Source of the DNA: Bacteroidales bacterium UBA6366
GTDB taxonomy: Bacteria > Bacteroidota > Bacteroidia > Bacteroidales > UBA932
Assembly: GCA_002438845.1 (NCBI GenBank)
Contig: DJRG01000004.1
Coordinates: forward strand, 1-64,000
Reading direction: 5' to 3'
DNA: 64,000 nt
Below, one piece after another: positions 1-8,574 of this stretch (within the stretch, counting starts at the first letter, position 1; the number at the start of each line of letters is the position of its first letter). The notes beneath the pieces are model-generated. The model was given only the letters and a program-made list of their open reading frames with translations, had not been told where the DNA came from and ran no database searches. The translations under genes and the position numbers were made by a program.

Positions 1-75
1 TGTCTTTTCTGAAAGTTCCGGACGATTGACCGGTTTCGGGTCATCGTAAGGGAACGGGTTGTACATAAAACTCAT
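1..75 (-). CDS. 5' end of an unidentified gene, cut by the window edge
   Basis: A reading frame starts at an ATG at 75-73 and runs off the left edge. The visible protein is about 25 residues beginning MSFMYNPFPYDDP. A weak purine-rich stretch (aggaa) precedes the ATG. It lies 18 bases after the stop of the sugar-isomerase-like gene, on the same strand, so it is probably the next gene of operon 1. Too little is visible to name a family. Confidence 0.6.
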   Translation of the reverse strand, partial: MSFMYNPFPYDDPKPVNRPELSEKT

Positions 76-93
76 GTATTCCTGCTGTTATAT

Positions 94-1533
94 TTATTTA
101 ATATTGTAAAATTCAAAGCCCATGATCTCAGCGAAGTCCTCAAGTTCCGCGCGGATGTCACCGTCGACAATGGCATAGTGCTGTGTGGCTCCTATCCGGA
201 GGATACGTTCGAAGAGTTCCTTCACTGGAACAACCGGACGGAATATGCTGTGGCTGTAGGTCGCAAGCAGATGCTCTCCCGGAAGGCTCTCGGCCTGGAA
301 GGTGATCAGCTTGTACTTCCCGTCCTCCTCATAGAGTCCGGCCACGGTCTTCATCCCCGGGCTGAATCTGTTCCATGCGAACGGAGCCCCGGCATATTTC
401 CAACTGGTCTTGGCGAACCGCACGTCACGCGCGATGATGACGTTATCCTGCCACTTAGGGTCGTTGTGGTCGTTAGGGCCGGCATGTCCTCCGGCGAAGG
501 TTCCGAAGTCATCCTCGATGTGGAAAGGCTCTATGAAGTTCACATTCTTTCCGCTGATAAGCTTCATGATGTAAGTGATGAGCCCGGCGGCGATGTCAGC
601 CTCGGGAACGAGAACGCTGAGATGCTCGTTGAACCACTGCGGATAGAATCCAGCCCGGCATCCAGCGATGCGGAAAGTCGCCTGGTCGATGTCGTTGTAG
701 ACATAGCAGTCGATGTCGTTCTTCTCGGCGAGTTTCTTTATACCCAGGGTGGCCTTCACGCATCCTATGAACTTGTCGTATTCAACATCGTCCATCATCC
801 GGTATTTCGACGTGAGCTCGTCGGCATATTCCTTGACCTCCGCGTCGCTGAGGTTCTCGATTTCGGTTCCGTAGTCGCTGTACGGGAGATAGTGGATTTC
901 GGGTCCTATCTTCGTGAAGAGGTCGTAGTTGTCGATGTACGTGCTCCACATGGCCTCGTTCATGTTGGCCATCAGTCCGACATTGGAGTCGCGGAGAATC
1001 GTGCGTGTCTTGGCGGCCTTCGCGAACGTCCTGACCTTTTCAGTGATCTGCTCACGCGTGCCCATCACTGTCTTGACATTCTTCCTCGGAACACGGCGCA
1101 CACTTCCCGAGCCCTCAAGAGAGCCCACGAGGGTTCCGGCGCAGAGATAGTCGACGAAATCGTCCTCGTCAAGGGTGGTCTCGAACGTCATCTTGGGCTT
1201 GGCCACATTGCAGAATATCATCGGGATGTCCGGACAGTCGCGGAGGAATCTGATCCATGCGAAATCCTCGCTCCAGGAGAGGAATTCGGCGTAGATGAAA
1301 TCGACCTTCTCGTCGTAGAAGAGATCCATCGCTTTCCGGGCGTCTTCCCTTTCGTAAACTATGCCCGGATCGACAATGTCCAGAAAATCCATCGAGGCTT
1401 TTATGTCTCTTACCGCAATTTCCTTGCGTTCACCGTATGTCCCGCGCTTTGGTCCGCTGAGATTCTTGAAACGCGGTGACGCTATGAGCAGGAGTCCCGC
1501 TTTGGCCTTACGGTCTTTTTGACACTTTTCCAT
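94..1533 (-). CDS. L-fucose/L-arabinose isomerase-like protein
   Basis: A 479-residue soluble protein without a signal peptide, so cytoplasmic. The overall pattern resembles the L-arabinose/L-fucose isomerase fold: an N-terminal Rossmann-like half, a central region with conserved acidic residues, and a C-terminal stretch with HIEDDFGTFAGGHAGPND that recalls the metal- and substrate-binding part of those isomerases. The family interconverts aldoses and ketoses, but the substrate here cannot be read from the sequence. The start is 4 bases after the stop of the MFS gene, so the two are co-transcribed. Its place at the end of a SusCD operon suggests it processes an imported sugar inside the cell. 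The family call rests on pattern recognition; the exact isomerase type is unknown. Confidence 0.65.
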   Translation of the reverse strand: MEKCQKDRKAKAGLLLIASPRFKNLSGPKRGTYGERKEIAVRDIKASMDFLDIVDPGIVYEREDARKAMDLFYDEKVDFIYAEFLSWSEDFAWIRFLRDCPDIPMIFCNVAKPKMTFETTLDEDDFVDYLCAGTLVGSLEGSGSVRRVPRKNVKTVMGTREQITEKVRTFAKAAKTRTILRDSNVGLMANMNEAMWSTYIDNYDLFTKIGPEIHYLPYSDYGTEIENLSDAEVKEYADELTSKYRMMDDVEYDKFIGCVKATLGIKKLAEKNDIDCYVYNDIDQATFRIAGCRAGFYPQWFNEHLSVLVPEADIAAGLITYIMKLISGKNVNFIEPFHIEDDFGTFAGGHAGPNDHNDPKWQDNVIIARDVRFAKTSWKYAGAPFAWNRFSPGMKTVAGLYEEDGKYKLITFQAESLPGEHLLATYSHSIFRPVVPVKELFERILRIGATQHYAIVDGDIRAELEDFAEIMGFEFYNIK

Positions 1534-1537
1534 AATA

Positions 1538-2815
1538 TTATCTTAATTTATTGAAATCCTTATTGTAACACATTTTGGCAACTATCAGTGTGACTATGCC
1601 TGCCGCGAGCCAGATCACGGCGAGGATAGGGAATGTCGCGGAGAGGCTTCCAAGGCTCTGTTTCAAGGCTCCGAGAACCACCGGAGCAAGCGCGCCGACC
1701 GCAAATCCGGTCATGATCATGGCGCTTGAGCAGGATGCGTGAAGCCTTTCCGGAGTGACGTCATAGAGGACAGCGTAAAGGTTTCCGTCGAAGAACGCGC
1801 GGAAGAAGCCCCACCCGGCGAACATCAGATAAACGAGCCAAAGGGATGACTTGCCGCCCATGAAGAACAGGAAGACAGCGCCTCCGATGAGTCCGATGCC
1901 CTGAAGGACCATCCTGAGGGACGGATTCCGAGCCGCCAGCCTGTCAGAGACGGCACCGGCGATCAGTACTCCGACAAACGCGGCCACGTAGGTGTAGAAC
2001 ATCGAATTGAAACCAGCCGCGGCCTGATTTTGCCCGAATTCCTCCTGAAGGTAAGCCGGAACCCAAGTCATATACCCTGTGATCACGAATATGAAGCAGC
2101 TGAATCCGATCGTGAGCATCAGTGCGGTCGGGGTGGTGAAGACAGTCTTGAATCCGTCGAAGAAGCCCGGCTTGGACGCTGAGGCATCGGCCTTGGCGGC
2201 TGTCTGAGCCTCAACAATCCCGTCAGAGGTCTGCGCCTCCTCCTTCTTATCCTTGAGTCTCAGGATCATGACCGCACCCCAAACCACTCCGGCTGCGCCG
2301 AAGATGATGAATGAATATTTCCACCCGAGAGAGTCTGCGATGACTCCGGCCAGCCAGCCGGCGAGTATAACACCGACATAGTACGCGGTCTGGTGGATGG
2401 ACATAGCCCTTGCCCTCGTGTCTGTGTGGTATTGTCCCAAAAGGGAGTAGTTGGCCGGGCCGAACATGGCCTCACCGCCACCGGTCGCCACAGAGCGGAG
2501 AATCACCAGCCAGAAGAAGCTTGTCGCGAGTCCTGTGAACATCGTTGCCACACTCCAGAAGATTATGCTGGCGGTTGTCACCCATTTGCGGCTGAAACGG
2601 TCGCCCGCCCAACCCCCGACCGGCACCATGATGGCGTAGAAGAGATTGAATATCGTCGCGATGAGCCCGACCGATGTGTCCGTCAGGTTCAGGGCGTCAC
2701 GTATCGCCGGCAGCACGGTGTTGAACACCTGTCTGTCGCCTTGGTTCAGGAGGTACGCCATCCATAGGATGAGCAGCACCTCCCATTTGTACCACTTGCT
2801 GTTTTTCATAATCAT
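1538..2815 (-). CDS. MFS transporter, probable inner-membrane carrier of operon 1
   Basis: A 425-residue protein with about twelve hydrophobic segments in two halves and a charged central loop near residues 190-215. The loop after helix 2 contains GGWAGDRFSRKW, the classical major facilitator signature (GxxxDRxGRR-like). A further motif, GGGEAMFGPANYS, sits near helix 4. Such proteins move small solutes across the inner membrane by proton-driven symport. The ATG overlaps the TGA of the upstream gene (ATGA), indicating translational coupling. In this operon it probably imports the product released in the periplasm by the EEP/DUF6259 enzymes. The substrate is not determinable. The start could also be the second ATG, two codons later. 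Confidence 0.85.
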   Translation of the reverse strand: MIMKNSKWYKWEVLLILWMAYLLNQGDRQVFNTVLPAIRDALNLTDTSVGLIATIFNLFYAIMVPVGGWAGDRFSRKWVTTASIIFWSVATMFTGLATSFFWLVILRSVATGGGEAMFGPANYSLLGQYHTDTRARAMSIHQTAYYVGVILAGWLAGVIADSLGWKYSFIIFGAAGVVWGAVMILRLKDKKEEAQTSDGIVEAQTAAKADASASKPGFFDGFKTVFTTPTALMLTIGFSCFIFVITGYMTWVPAYLQEEFGQNQAAAGFNSMFYTYVAAFVGVLIAGAVSDRLAARNPSLRMVLQGIGLIGGAVFLFFMGGKSSLWLVYLMFAGWGFFRAFFDGNLYAVLYDVTPERLHASCSSAMIMTGFAVGALAPVVLGALKQSLGSLSATFPILAVIWLAAGIVTLIVAKMCYNKDFNKLR

Positions 2816-5781
2816 CGTTTTTCAAATAGCATGACCGCAAGGTCGAACTGACCGAGTGTGGCCTTTGTTCCGTTAACCTTCGCCGAACCAGTGGTCATCG
2901 CTTCCACGAACCTATAGCCAGGCACATCGATCTTTGTGCTGAGGGTGCGTGGTTTCCCGGTCCGCTGGTTGGCGACAACCACAGCCATCTTTCCGTCTTC
3001 CGCGATGAATGAGCGGGCGTCGACATCGGCGTTGCTGCTGGAGAATCCGAGTGTGTCATTGTAGCGTCCAAGCAACAGACAGTCCTTGAAATGCTCCTTG
3101 ATGGCGTTGGCCTGCGCAAGATATGCCTGATACACAGGAGTGTCGGCGATGATTCCTCTGCAGCGCCAGATTTCGATGTCGTTGCGCTGACCGTCGAGTA
3201 TGGTGTTGTTCACGTGACGCGGAACATCCTCGTCGTCCCTCAGCCCTCTGTCCGTGAAGACAATCTCGGGGAATGTGAAACGGAAGAAATTGATCCATCT
3301 GTCCGGGCCGTCGTTGGCAGGATAGCCGTGGGTGTAGTCACAGTACTGGCAGAGAGCGTCAACCGTACCTTCGGCTCCGAGAGCGAAATCCGGAGCCTTT
3401 TCCGCATAGCGGTCACGCAGAAGTTTCAGGCATTCCGCCCTCTTCCTGATGCCGTAGGTGTCCGGGACCGGAAACTCGCGGGATGTGTCCCAGTTCGTGC
3501 TTTCTGACTCGATGTAGCCGAGCTGGTCGAAGAAGACGCTATGGGCTCCGAGTCCATACGCGCGGTCCTGAAGCGAGAAGAGCACTTCGTTCCACCTCGG
3601 ATCCATCATCGTGGCCACGGCAAAGGTTCTCTGGTCATATTCCCCAAGCCAGGTCCCCTGTCCTGTGAACTTGTAGCGTTCAAGGATCTCCGAGCCGGTG
3701 TTGTCGTGTCTGCAAACCTTTGACCCCATTCCGCTGCGGTAGAAGCGGCTTTCACGGTCGATAAGCTTTCCGTTGTAGTAGAGCAGAAGGTGGTTGCCGT
3801 TCCCTTGATACTCAGCGATGGCCTTTTTCAGAGCCTCGTCTCCGCCCTGACTCTCGTCAGGAGTGTAATCAGGGTTGCCGTGGTCCATTCCTTCCGCCCA
3901 CCATCCGAAGAGGAAGAGGGCGTTGCAGCCGACACTCTGGCCGGATGCGTCCACTTTCCCGTTGAGGTCAGGGTACTTGAACAAGTACTCACCGTACTGG
4001 TGCTTGAAGATCACCCTCTGCCAGCTCTTCATCTCGCGCACCCACCGAGGGGTCTCCCTATGATCCCACCAAGTGTTTACCCAGTCCCGGTAGATTCCGG
4101 AGGCCTTGTGCCATGTGCCTGAATATGGCGCGATCACGTTCGCCTCGCATTCCCAGTTTTCCCCACAGAAGCAGTGAGGGTACTTGTAGAATCCGAATTC
4201 GAGTATGTCATATTCACCGGTGGCCTCGTCCCTATAGACCCTGAGTCCGTGCCAAGTGTCCTGGAACGTGTCATCGTGCGAGCCGAAGTAGAGTCCCTGA
4301 TTCTCTCCGAAGAGTCCGAAACAGTTCATGAAGACTTTCGCTCCGTATTTCACGTTCCTCTGCCTGAACACCTGCTCGGGTTTCTTGTAAGGAGACGAGC
4401 TCACCTTGTTGATTGTCTTGAGAGGATTGTCGAACAGCATTCCGCCGGCTTCCGAAGTATAGAGTTTATGGTCGGAAGGCAGCCGAGCGTCCCTGAGAAG
4501 CGGGTACTGGAACTCGCGGATGACAGTGTGCGGCTCATTGTTGCAGACTGTGGAGGCATAGCGCACCTTGTCTTCCTCAAGAATGATGTCGAGCCTCAGC
4601 TGCATGTCAAGGGTCTTCCCGTTGGCTGTGATCCGCGGATAGAGCACAGAGATTCGGTTCCCGGCGGCGCTGACCTGAGGACTCTGAAGAGTAGGAAGGA
4701 CCTGGATTTCCTTTTCGTAGGCCGCATCGTAATAGAGTCGCCACAGGTACCCGCCGGCGGCATATTCCTGCCCTGTCCTTTCGTTCCTGAGACTCAGAAG
4801 GGAGCCGTCCTTCCCGACTTTTACTGAAATATTCTCATTCTTCAGGCAATATGTCCCGTCTTCCGTGACGTTGTTTATGGCGAAGTCCACATACACCGGG
4901 CAATGGTCCGAAGGGTAAAGTCCGTCATATTTCCTCGTGTCGCAGACGTATCTCAGAGGAGAGACACCGTCCCCGCGGAAGTAGACAAAATCAATCCTCG
5001 GGGCGTTTTCCATGTCCGCGGCGGCGTTGTGGTTGTTGAATGTTCCTTTTGTCCCAACCTTCTCGGAAGCCGTGAGATACGAGTCTGACCACCATCCTCT
5101 TAGAATCGCGGATTCGGGGCGTTCCTGACGTGTGTTAAGGTCTCCGACAAGAAACGACGGCAGGTTTTCGGGATTATATTCCCTGGCACGCTCAACCACC
5201 AACGGAGCGAAATGACGGCGCGCCTCCTTTCCAAGCGGGAAATGACTTGCCATCACGAATATTCTCTTGCCGCTCGGCTTGTGAAGAAGAGTGGCGCAGC
5301 AGGCTCCTCTCTTGAATTTGCCCTCATCCCAGCCTGTGGAGATCACATCCGGGGTCTCAGAGCACCAGAAGTGGTGGAAATCAAGCATTTCGAAAACATC
5401 CTTCTTATAGACAATAGCCTGGGCTTTCACCGCCCCCTCGCCTTCGCTGTCATACGGGCTGAAAGTCCGCCACGAGTAGCCGCCGCCTTTTGCCTCGACA
5501 AGGGACGGGAGCTGACGGAACATAGTTGTGTCCACCTCTTCCGCGGCGAACACGTCCATCCCGCAGTCGACTATCGCCTGAGCAAGCCTGTCCTTGCGGT
5601 TTTCCCACGAATATTCCTCCTTTCCGATGTCTGAACGCCACAGATTGAATGTACCGACGCGTACTGTGATGGCCGGGCGCTCAGTCGCCGGAAGCGCCTT
5701 GGGTGAGGCTGCGGCGGAACTTGTCCCCAAAAGGGAGACAAGAACTACCGAGAGGAAAGATATTATTGATTTTCTGTTCAT
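2812..5781 (-). CDS. Secreted EEP phosphatase/nuclease domain fused to a DUF6259-like region
   Basis: A 989-residue exported protein with an N-terminal signal peptide (residues 1-25, ending SSAAAS). Residues about 38-305 form an endonuclease/exonuclease/phosphatase domain with its active-site motifs visible: VGTFNLW, FAAEEVD, ASHFPLG, LVGDLNTR, RIDFVYF and PSDHCPV. The remaining 680 residues resemble DUF6259 proteins, which I associate with a beta-sandwich followed by a TIM-barrel hydrolase-like region; no catalytic residues there can be named safely. The EEP superfamily cleaves phosphate esters (nucleic acids, inositol phosphates, sphingomyelin). The gene lies 33 bases after a second EEP gene in the SusCD operon, so a phosphate-ester substrate taken apart in the periplasm is likely. 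Confidence 0.75.
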   Translation of the reverse strand: MNRKSIISFLSVVLVSLLGTSSAAASPKALPATERPAITVRVGTFNLWRSDIGKEEYSWENRKDRLAQAIVDCGMDVFAAEEVDTTMFRQLPSLVEAKGGGYSWRTFSPYDSEGEGAVKAQAIVYKKDVFEMLDFHHFWCSETPDVISTGWDEGKFKRGACCATLLHKPSGKRIFVMASHFPLGKEARRHFAPLVVERAREYNPENLPSFLVGDLNTRQERPESAILRGWWSDSYLTASEKVGTKGTFNNHNAAADMENAPRIDFVYFRGDGVSPLRYVCDTRKYDGLYPSDHCPVYVDFAINNVTEDGTYCLKNENISVKVGKDGSLLSLRNERTGQEYAAGGYLWRLYYDAAYEKEIQVLPTLQSPQVSAAGNRISVLYPRITANGKTLDMQLRLDIILEEDKVRYASTVCNNEPHTVIREFQYPLLRDARLPSDHKLYTSEAGGMLFDNPLKTINKVSSSPYKKPEQVFRQRNVKYGAKVFMNCFGLFGENQGLYFGSHDDTFQDTWHGLRVYRDEATGEYDILEFGFYKYPHCFCGENWECEANVIAPYSGTWHKASGIYRDWVNTWWDHRETPRWVREMKSWQRVIFKHQYGEYLFKYPDLNGKVDASGQSVGCNALFLFGWWAEGMDHGNPDYTPDESQGGDEALKKAIAEYQGNGNHLLLYYNGKLIDRESRFYRSGMGSKVCRHDNTGSEILERYKFTGQGTWLGEYDQRTFAVATMMDPRWNEVLFSLQDRAYGLGAHSVFFDQLGYIESESTNWDTSREFPVPDTYGIRKRAECLKLLRDRYAEKAPDFALGAEGTVDALCQYCDYTHGYPANDGPDRWINFFRFTFPEIVFTDRGLRDDEDVPRHVNNTILDGQRNDIEIWRCRGIIADTPVYQAYLAQANAIKEHFKDCLLLGRYNDTLGFSSSNADVDARSFIAEDGKMAVVVANQRTGKPRTLSTKIDVPGYRFVEAMTTGSAKVNGTKATLGQFDLAVMLFEKR

Positions 5782-5814
5782 TAATATTTACGGATTACTT
5801 CTTGTAATGAGTTG

Positions 5815-6705
5815 TTAAAGAATCGTGAATCTGGCCATTATCGGATAGTGGTCGGAAATGTATTTCACACCGTAGCCGCCGCCGTTGATTGTGCGGAACT
5901 CGTTCGGGATCGCATTACGGTAGAAAATGAAGTCAATCTTTGAGTTGCCCGACCCTCCGTAGTTGTTGAAACTTGGGTGGTCATCGCTTGTGAGGGCCTT
6001 GTCCCTTGCCGATGACATCCAATCGAGATAGGGTTGGATTCCTGATTCAGGCTTGGAACAGTTCATATCACCGACGATGAACACAGGCGCCTTCTCCCCG
6101 CATGCCTCCTTCATCCTTCCGACATTCAGTTCGGCTGATTTTGTCCTTGCCAGATTGCCTTCGACAGTAGCGTAGAGAGGCATGTGGGTGTCGGCGAGGA
6201 AGAATGTCCTGCCGCTCTCCCTGTGTCTGAACTCCCCCCAAATGGTCGTGCGGTACTGGGTCTCCGTGTTCCATCCGTTGACCGATGGTTTGTTCGGAGT
6301 GGAACTGAGATAGAAAGATTTGCAGACCACATTGTCAAGGATCTTGGTGTTGTACAGGATCACAGTGTTGCCTCCTTTGCTCGTGCCGGTGTTCGGTACC
6401 TCGAGCAGGGCGTAGTCCGGAAGCATCGCAGTGAAGTCCTTGCGCTGCGCTGTCGACGCCTCCTGCATCCCGATGATGTCAGGAGCGGTCTCCTGAACCA
6501 TCTTCCTCACACCTTCCTTGCGGTTGCTCCACAATTTGTCACCGGTGTCCCCTTTCGCAAGGGAATTCCTTACGTTGAACGACATCACACTCAGTTTGAA
6601 CGGGGTGTCCGATGGCTTTTCGCCTCCGTTTTCGGTGGTCTTTCCGCATCCCGCAAGCGCAAGGATGGCGAGGAGGCCGGCTCCTATCTTACTAATATCC
6701 AACAT
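5815..6705 (-). CDS. Lipoprotein endonuclease/exonuclease/phosphatase family enzyme
   Basis: A 296-residue lipoprotein with lipobox LALAGC (Cys20). Residues about 37-295 form a complete EEP domain: VMSFNVRN (metal-site Asn), IGMQEAS (Glu), LADTHMPL (His), VGDMNCSK (Asp/Asn), KIDFIFYR and the terminal ISDHYPI (Asp-His pair). All expected catalytic positions look intact, so it should be an active phosphoesterase tethered to a membrane. Its start overlaps the end of the SusD gene by 14 bases, which places it firmly in operon 1. Being directly behind SusD suggests a surface or periplasmic role on the imported substrate. Whether the true substrate is a nucleic acid, a phospholipid head group or a phosphorylated glycan cannot be told from motifs alone. 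Confidence 0.82.
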   Translation of the reverse strand: MLDISKIGAGLLAILALAGCGKTTENGGEKPSDTPFKLSVMSFNVRNSLAKGDTGDKLWSNRKEGVRKMVQETAPDIIGMQEASTAQRKDFTAMLPDYALLEVPNTGTSKGGNTVILYNTKILDNVVCKSFYLSSTPNKPSVNGWNTETQYRTTIWGEFRHRESGRTFFLADTHMPLYATVEGNLARTKSAELNVGRMKEACGEKAPVFIVGDMNCSKPESGIQPYLDWMSSARDKALTSDDHPSFNNYGGSGNSKIDFIFYRNAIPNEFRTINGGGYGVKYISDHYPIMARFTIL

Positions 6706-8563
6706 TGTTGTCTTTCGCTAATTCAGGCATTACATTGGTTGTCGTGGTAGGAAGAGGCCAGAGATAACTCTTCGGGGCCACGAATTTCCTTTGCGAGAGT
6801 TTCACGGCATACTTTCCGCTGGTGAAGAACTGGTCGCTTCCCTTGACTGTGACCGTGAAGTCCGGGCAGTCGTTCTCGTCAATCTCAGGGACAGCTCCCA
6901 TGAACCACATTCCGTCATCCATGTACCTCCTCTGGTTCTTCTCGCTCTTGGCCGGCAGACCGTAGTTCGCCGCGTTGAGCACCTTCTCCGCGATTCTCCA
7001 GCGCCAGATGTCGTAAAGCCTTCGGTTTTCCCATGCGAATTCCATTCGTCTTTCAGCCCGCAATACCTTGCGCAGCGAGGTCTGGTCCGTTTCTGTGATC
7101 TTAGGATAGCCCTCGGATTTTATGTCCTTGATTCCGTAAGCCCTCGCGCGGACAGTGTTCATGGCGTCGAGCACGCTTTCATCAATCTCGCCAAGTTCGA
7201 TCTTCGCCTCGGCGTACATTTCAAGGACATCGGCATAGCGGAGGATTATCTTGTCATTCTCTGCCTCGAAAGGGCTGAGCCAGTCCTCGTCCACATGCTT
7301 GCGGAGCACGAGACCGTTGTAGGACGCGTACTGGTTTCCAGTTCCGGAGATCAGGTAGGTTCTGGAATCGTTGTTGTCCGTCATCTTGCCGTCACGCCCC
7401 ATCACTTTAGGGACATCGAAACTTGGCTCGTAGATGATTCCAAGGTGCTCCGTCCCGTGCTCCACGATGGTCATGGCGCAGCGAGGGTCACGGTTCTCGA
7501 AAGGCTTGGCCGGATTGTAGACAGCCGATTCGTCAATAGGCTTGCCTTGATTGTCATAGAACGCGCAGAGAAGATCCCATGAAGGGCAGCAGGTGCAGCA
7601 AGTCGCCGCTCCGGAAAGTCTCGGAAGTTTGGCGGTGGTGGCGCCTTTGTAGAGATATTCATACTTGTTCTCGGCGGAAAGTGACTTTGAGCGCGGAAGG
7701 ACAAAGATGGCCTCCGGAGAGTTGTGGGTCCTCATCCTGAACAACTCGCCGAAGTTCTCGTGCAGTGTGTACTGGCCGAGGTCCATGACTTTCTTGGCGC
7801 TTTTGGCCGCGATTTCGAAAAGCCTGCGCGCCTCGCCCTCGTCTCCAAGTCCGAAAGTGTCCCATTTCCTGATGGACGCGATGTGAAGGGCGAAACGAGA
7901 TTCCATTCCCCACGCGCAGCCCTTGGTGGCTCTCTGAACCGTTCCTGAGACATAAGACTCAGGAAGAAGTCCGGCGGCCTCCTCAAACTCTGAGATCACC
8001 CAGTCAGAGACCTCCCATCTGTCGCTTCTTGAAAGCTTGTAGGCGGCCTCCCGGTCTTCCTTGCGGTCGAAGTCCATGTTCTCGTCAACCAGCACCGGCT
8101 TTCCGAAGTGCGCTATGACGCGGGCGTAAAAGCAGGCACGGTAGAACTTTGCGTTGCCGAGGATTTCATTGTATTTGGCCTCAGGAATATTATCCATGGC
8201 GCCAGGAAGCTCACGGATGACCTTGTTGCACCTGTTTATTCCTTTGTAGGATATGTTCCACATCTGTGAGGAAAGCGGGAAGGAACCGTCCACTCCATCC
8301 TTGAGATAACGGCTCAGGGAGCTTCTGTTCGTCCCGTCATCGGTAAGCAGGTCAAGCTCGATCTGCTCGCTGTCGCCCCATTCATTCCTTTCCATCGGCC
8401 AGTACATCTGGTGAAGAAGCGCGTTGAGGCACATGTCGAACTGCTCGGCGTTCTTGAACCAGTTGCCTGTGGCAGCCTGATCCTTAGGGTTAAGATCCAT
8501 GTTCGTGCACGACACCGCCATCATCGAAAAGCAGACGGCAAGAGATAGTATTGTTCTTTTCAT
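6692..8563 (-). CDS. SusD/RagB-family outer-membrane lipoprotein (operon 1)
   Basis: A 623-residue lipoprotein with lipobox ending AVSC (Cys19). The N-terminal pattern (NMDLNPKDQAATGNWF) and the C-terminal region (VLRAERRMEFAWENRRLYDIWRW, split here only by description) are typical of SusD proteins, whose TPR-like helices bind oligosaccharide at the cell surface and form the lid of the SusC transporter. It follows the SusC gene by 11 bases and overlaps the downstream EEP gene, so it is the second gene of operon 1. The length is within the family range (about 500-700). The ligand is not predictable. Confidence 0.93.
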   Translation of the reverse strand: MKRTILSLAVCFSMMAVSCTNMDLNPKDQAATGNWFKNAEQFDMCLNALLHQMYWPMERNEWGDSEQIELDLLTDDGTNRSSLSRYLKDGVDGSFPLSSQMWNISYKGINRCNKVIRELPGAMDNIPEAKYNEILGNAKFYRACFYARVIAHFGKPVLVDENMDFDRKEDREAAYKLSRSDRWEVSDWVISEFEEAAGLLPESYVSGTVQRATKGCAWGMESRFALHIASIRKWDTFGLGDEGEARRLFEIAAKSAKKVMDLGQYTLHENFGELFRMRTHNSPEAIFVLPRSKSLSAENKYEYLYKGATTAKLPRLSGAATCCTCCPSWDLLCAFYDNQGKPIDESAVYNPAKPFENRDPRCAMTIVEHGTEHLGIIYEPSFDVPKVMGRDGKMTDNNDSRTYLISGTGNQYASYNGLVLRKHVDEDWLSPFEAENDKIILRYADVLEMYAEAKIELGEIDESVLDAMNTVRARAYGIKDIKSEGYPKITETDQTSLRKVLRAERRMEFAWENRRLYDIWRWRIAEKVLNAANYGLPAKSEKNQRRYMDDGMWFMGAVPEIDENDCPDFTVTVKGSDQFFTSGKYAVKLSQRKFVAPKSYLWPLPTTTTNVMPELAKDNNVGY

Positions 8564-8574
8564 TATTCCGGGTT

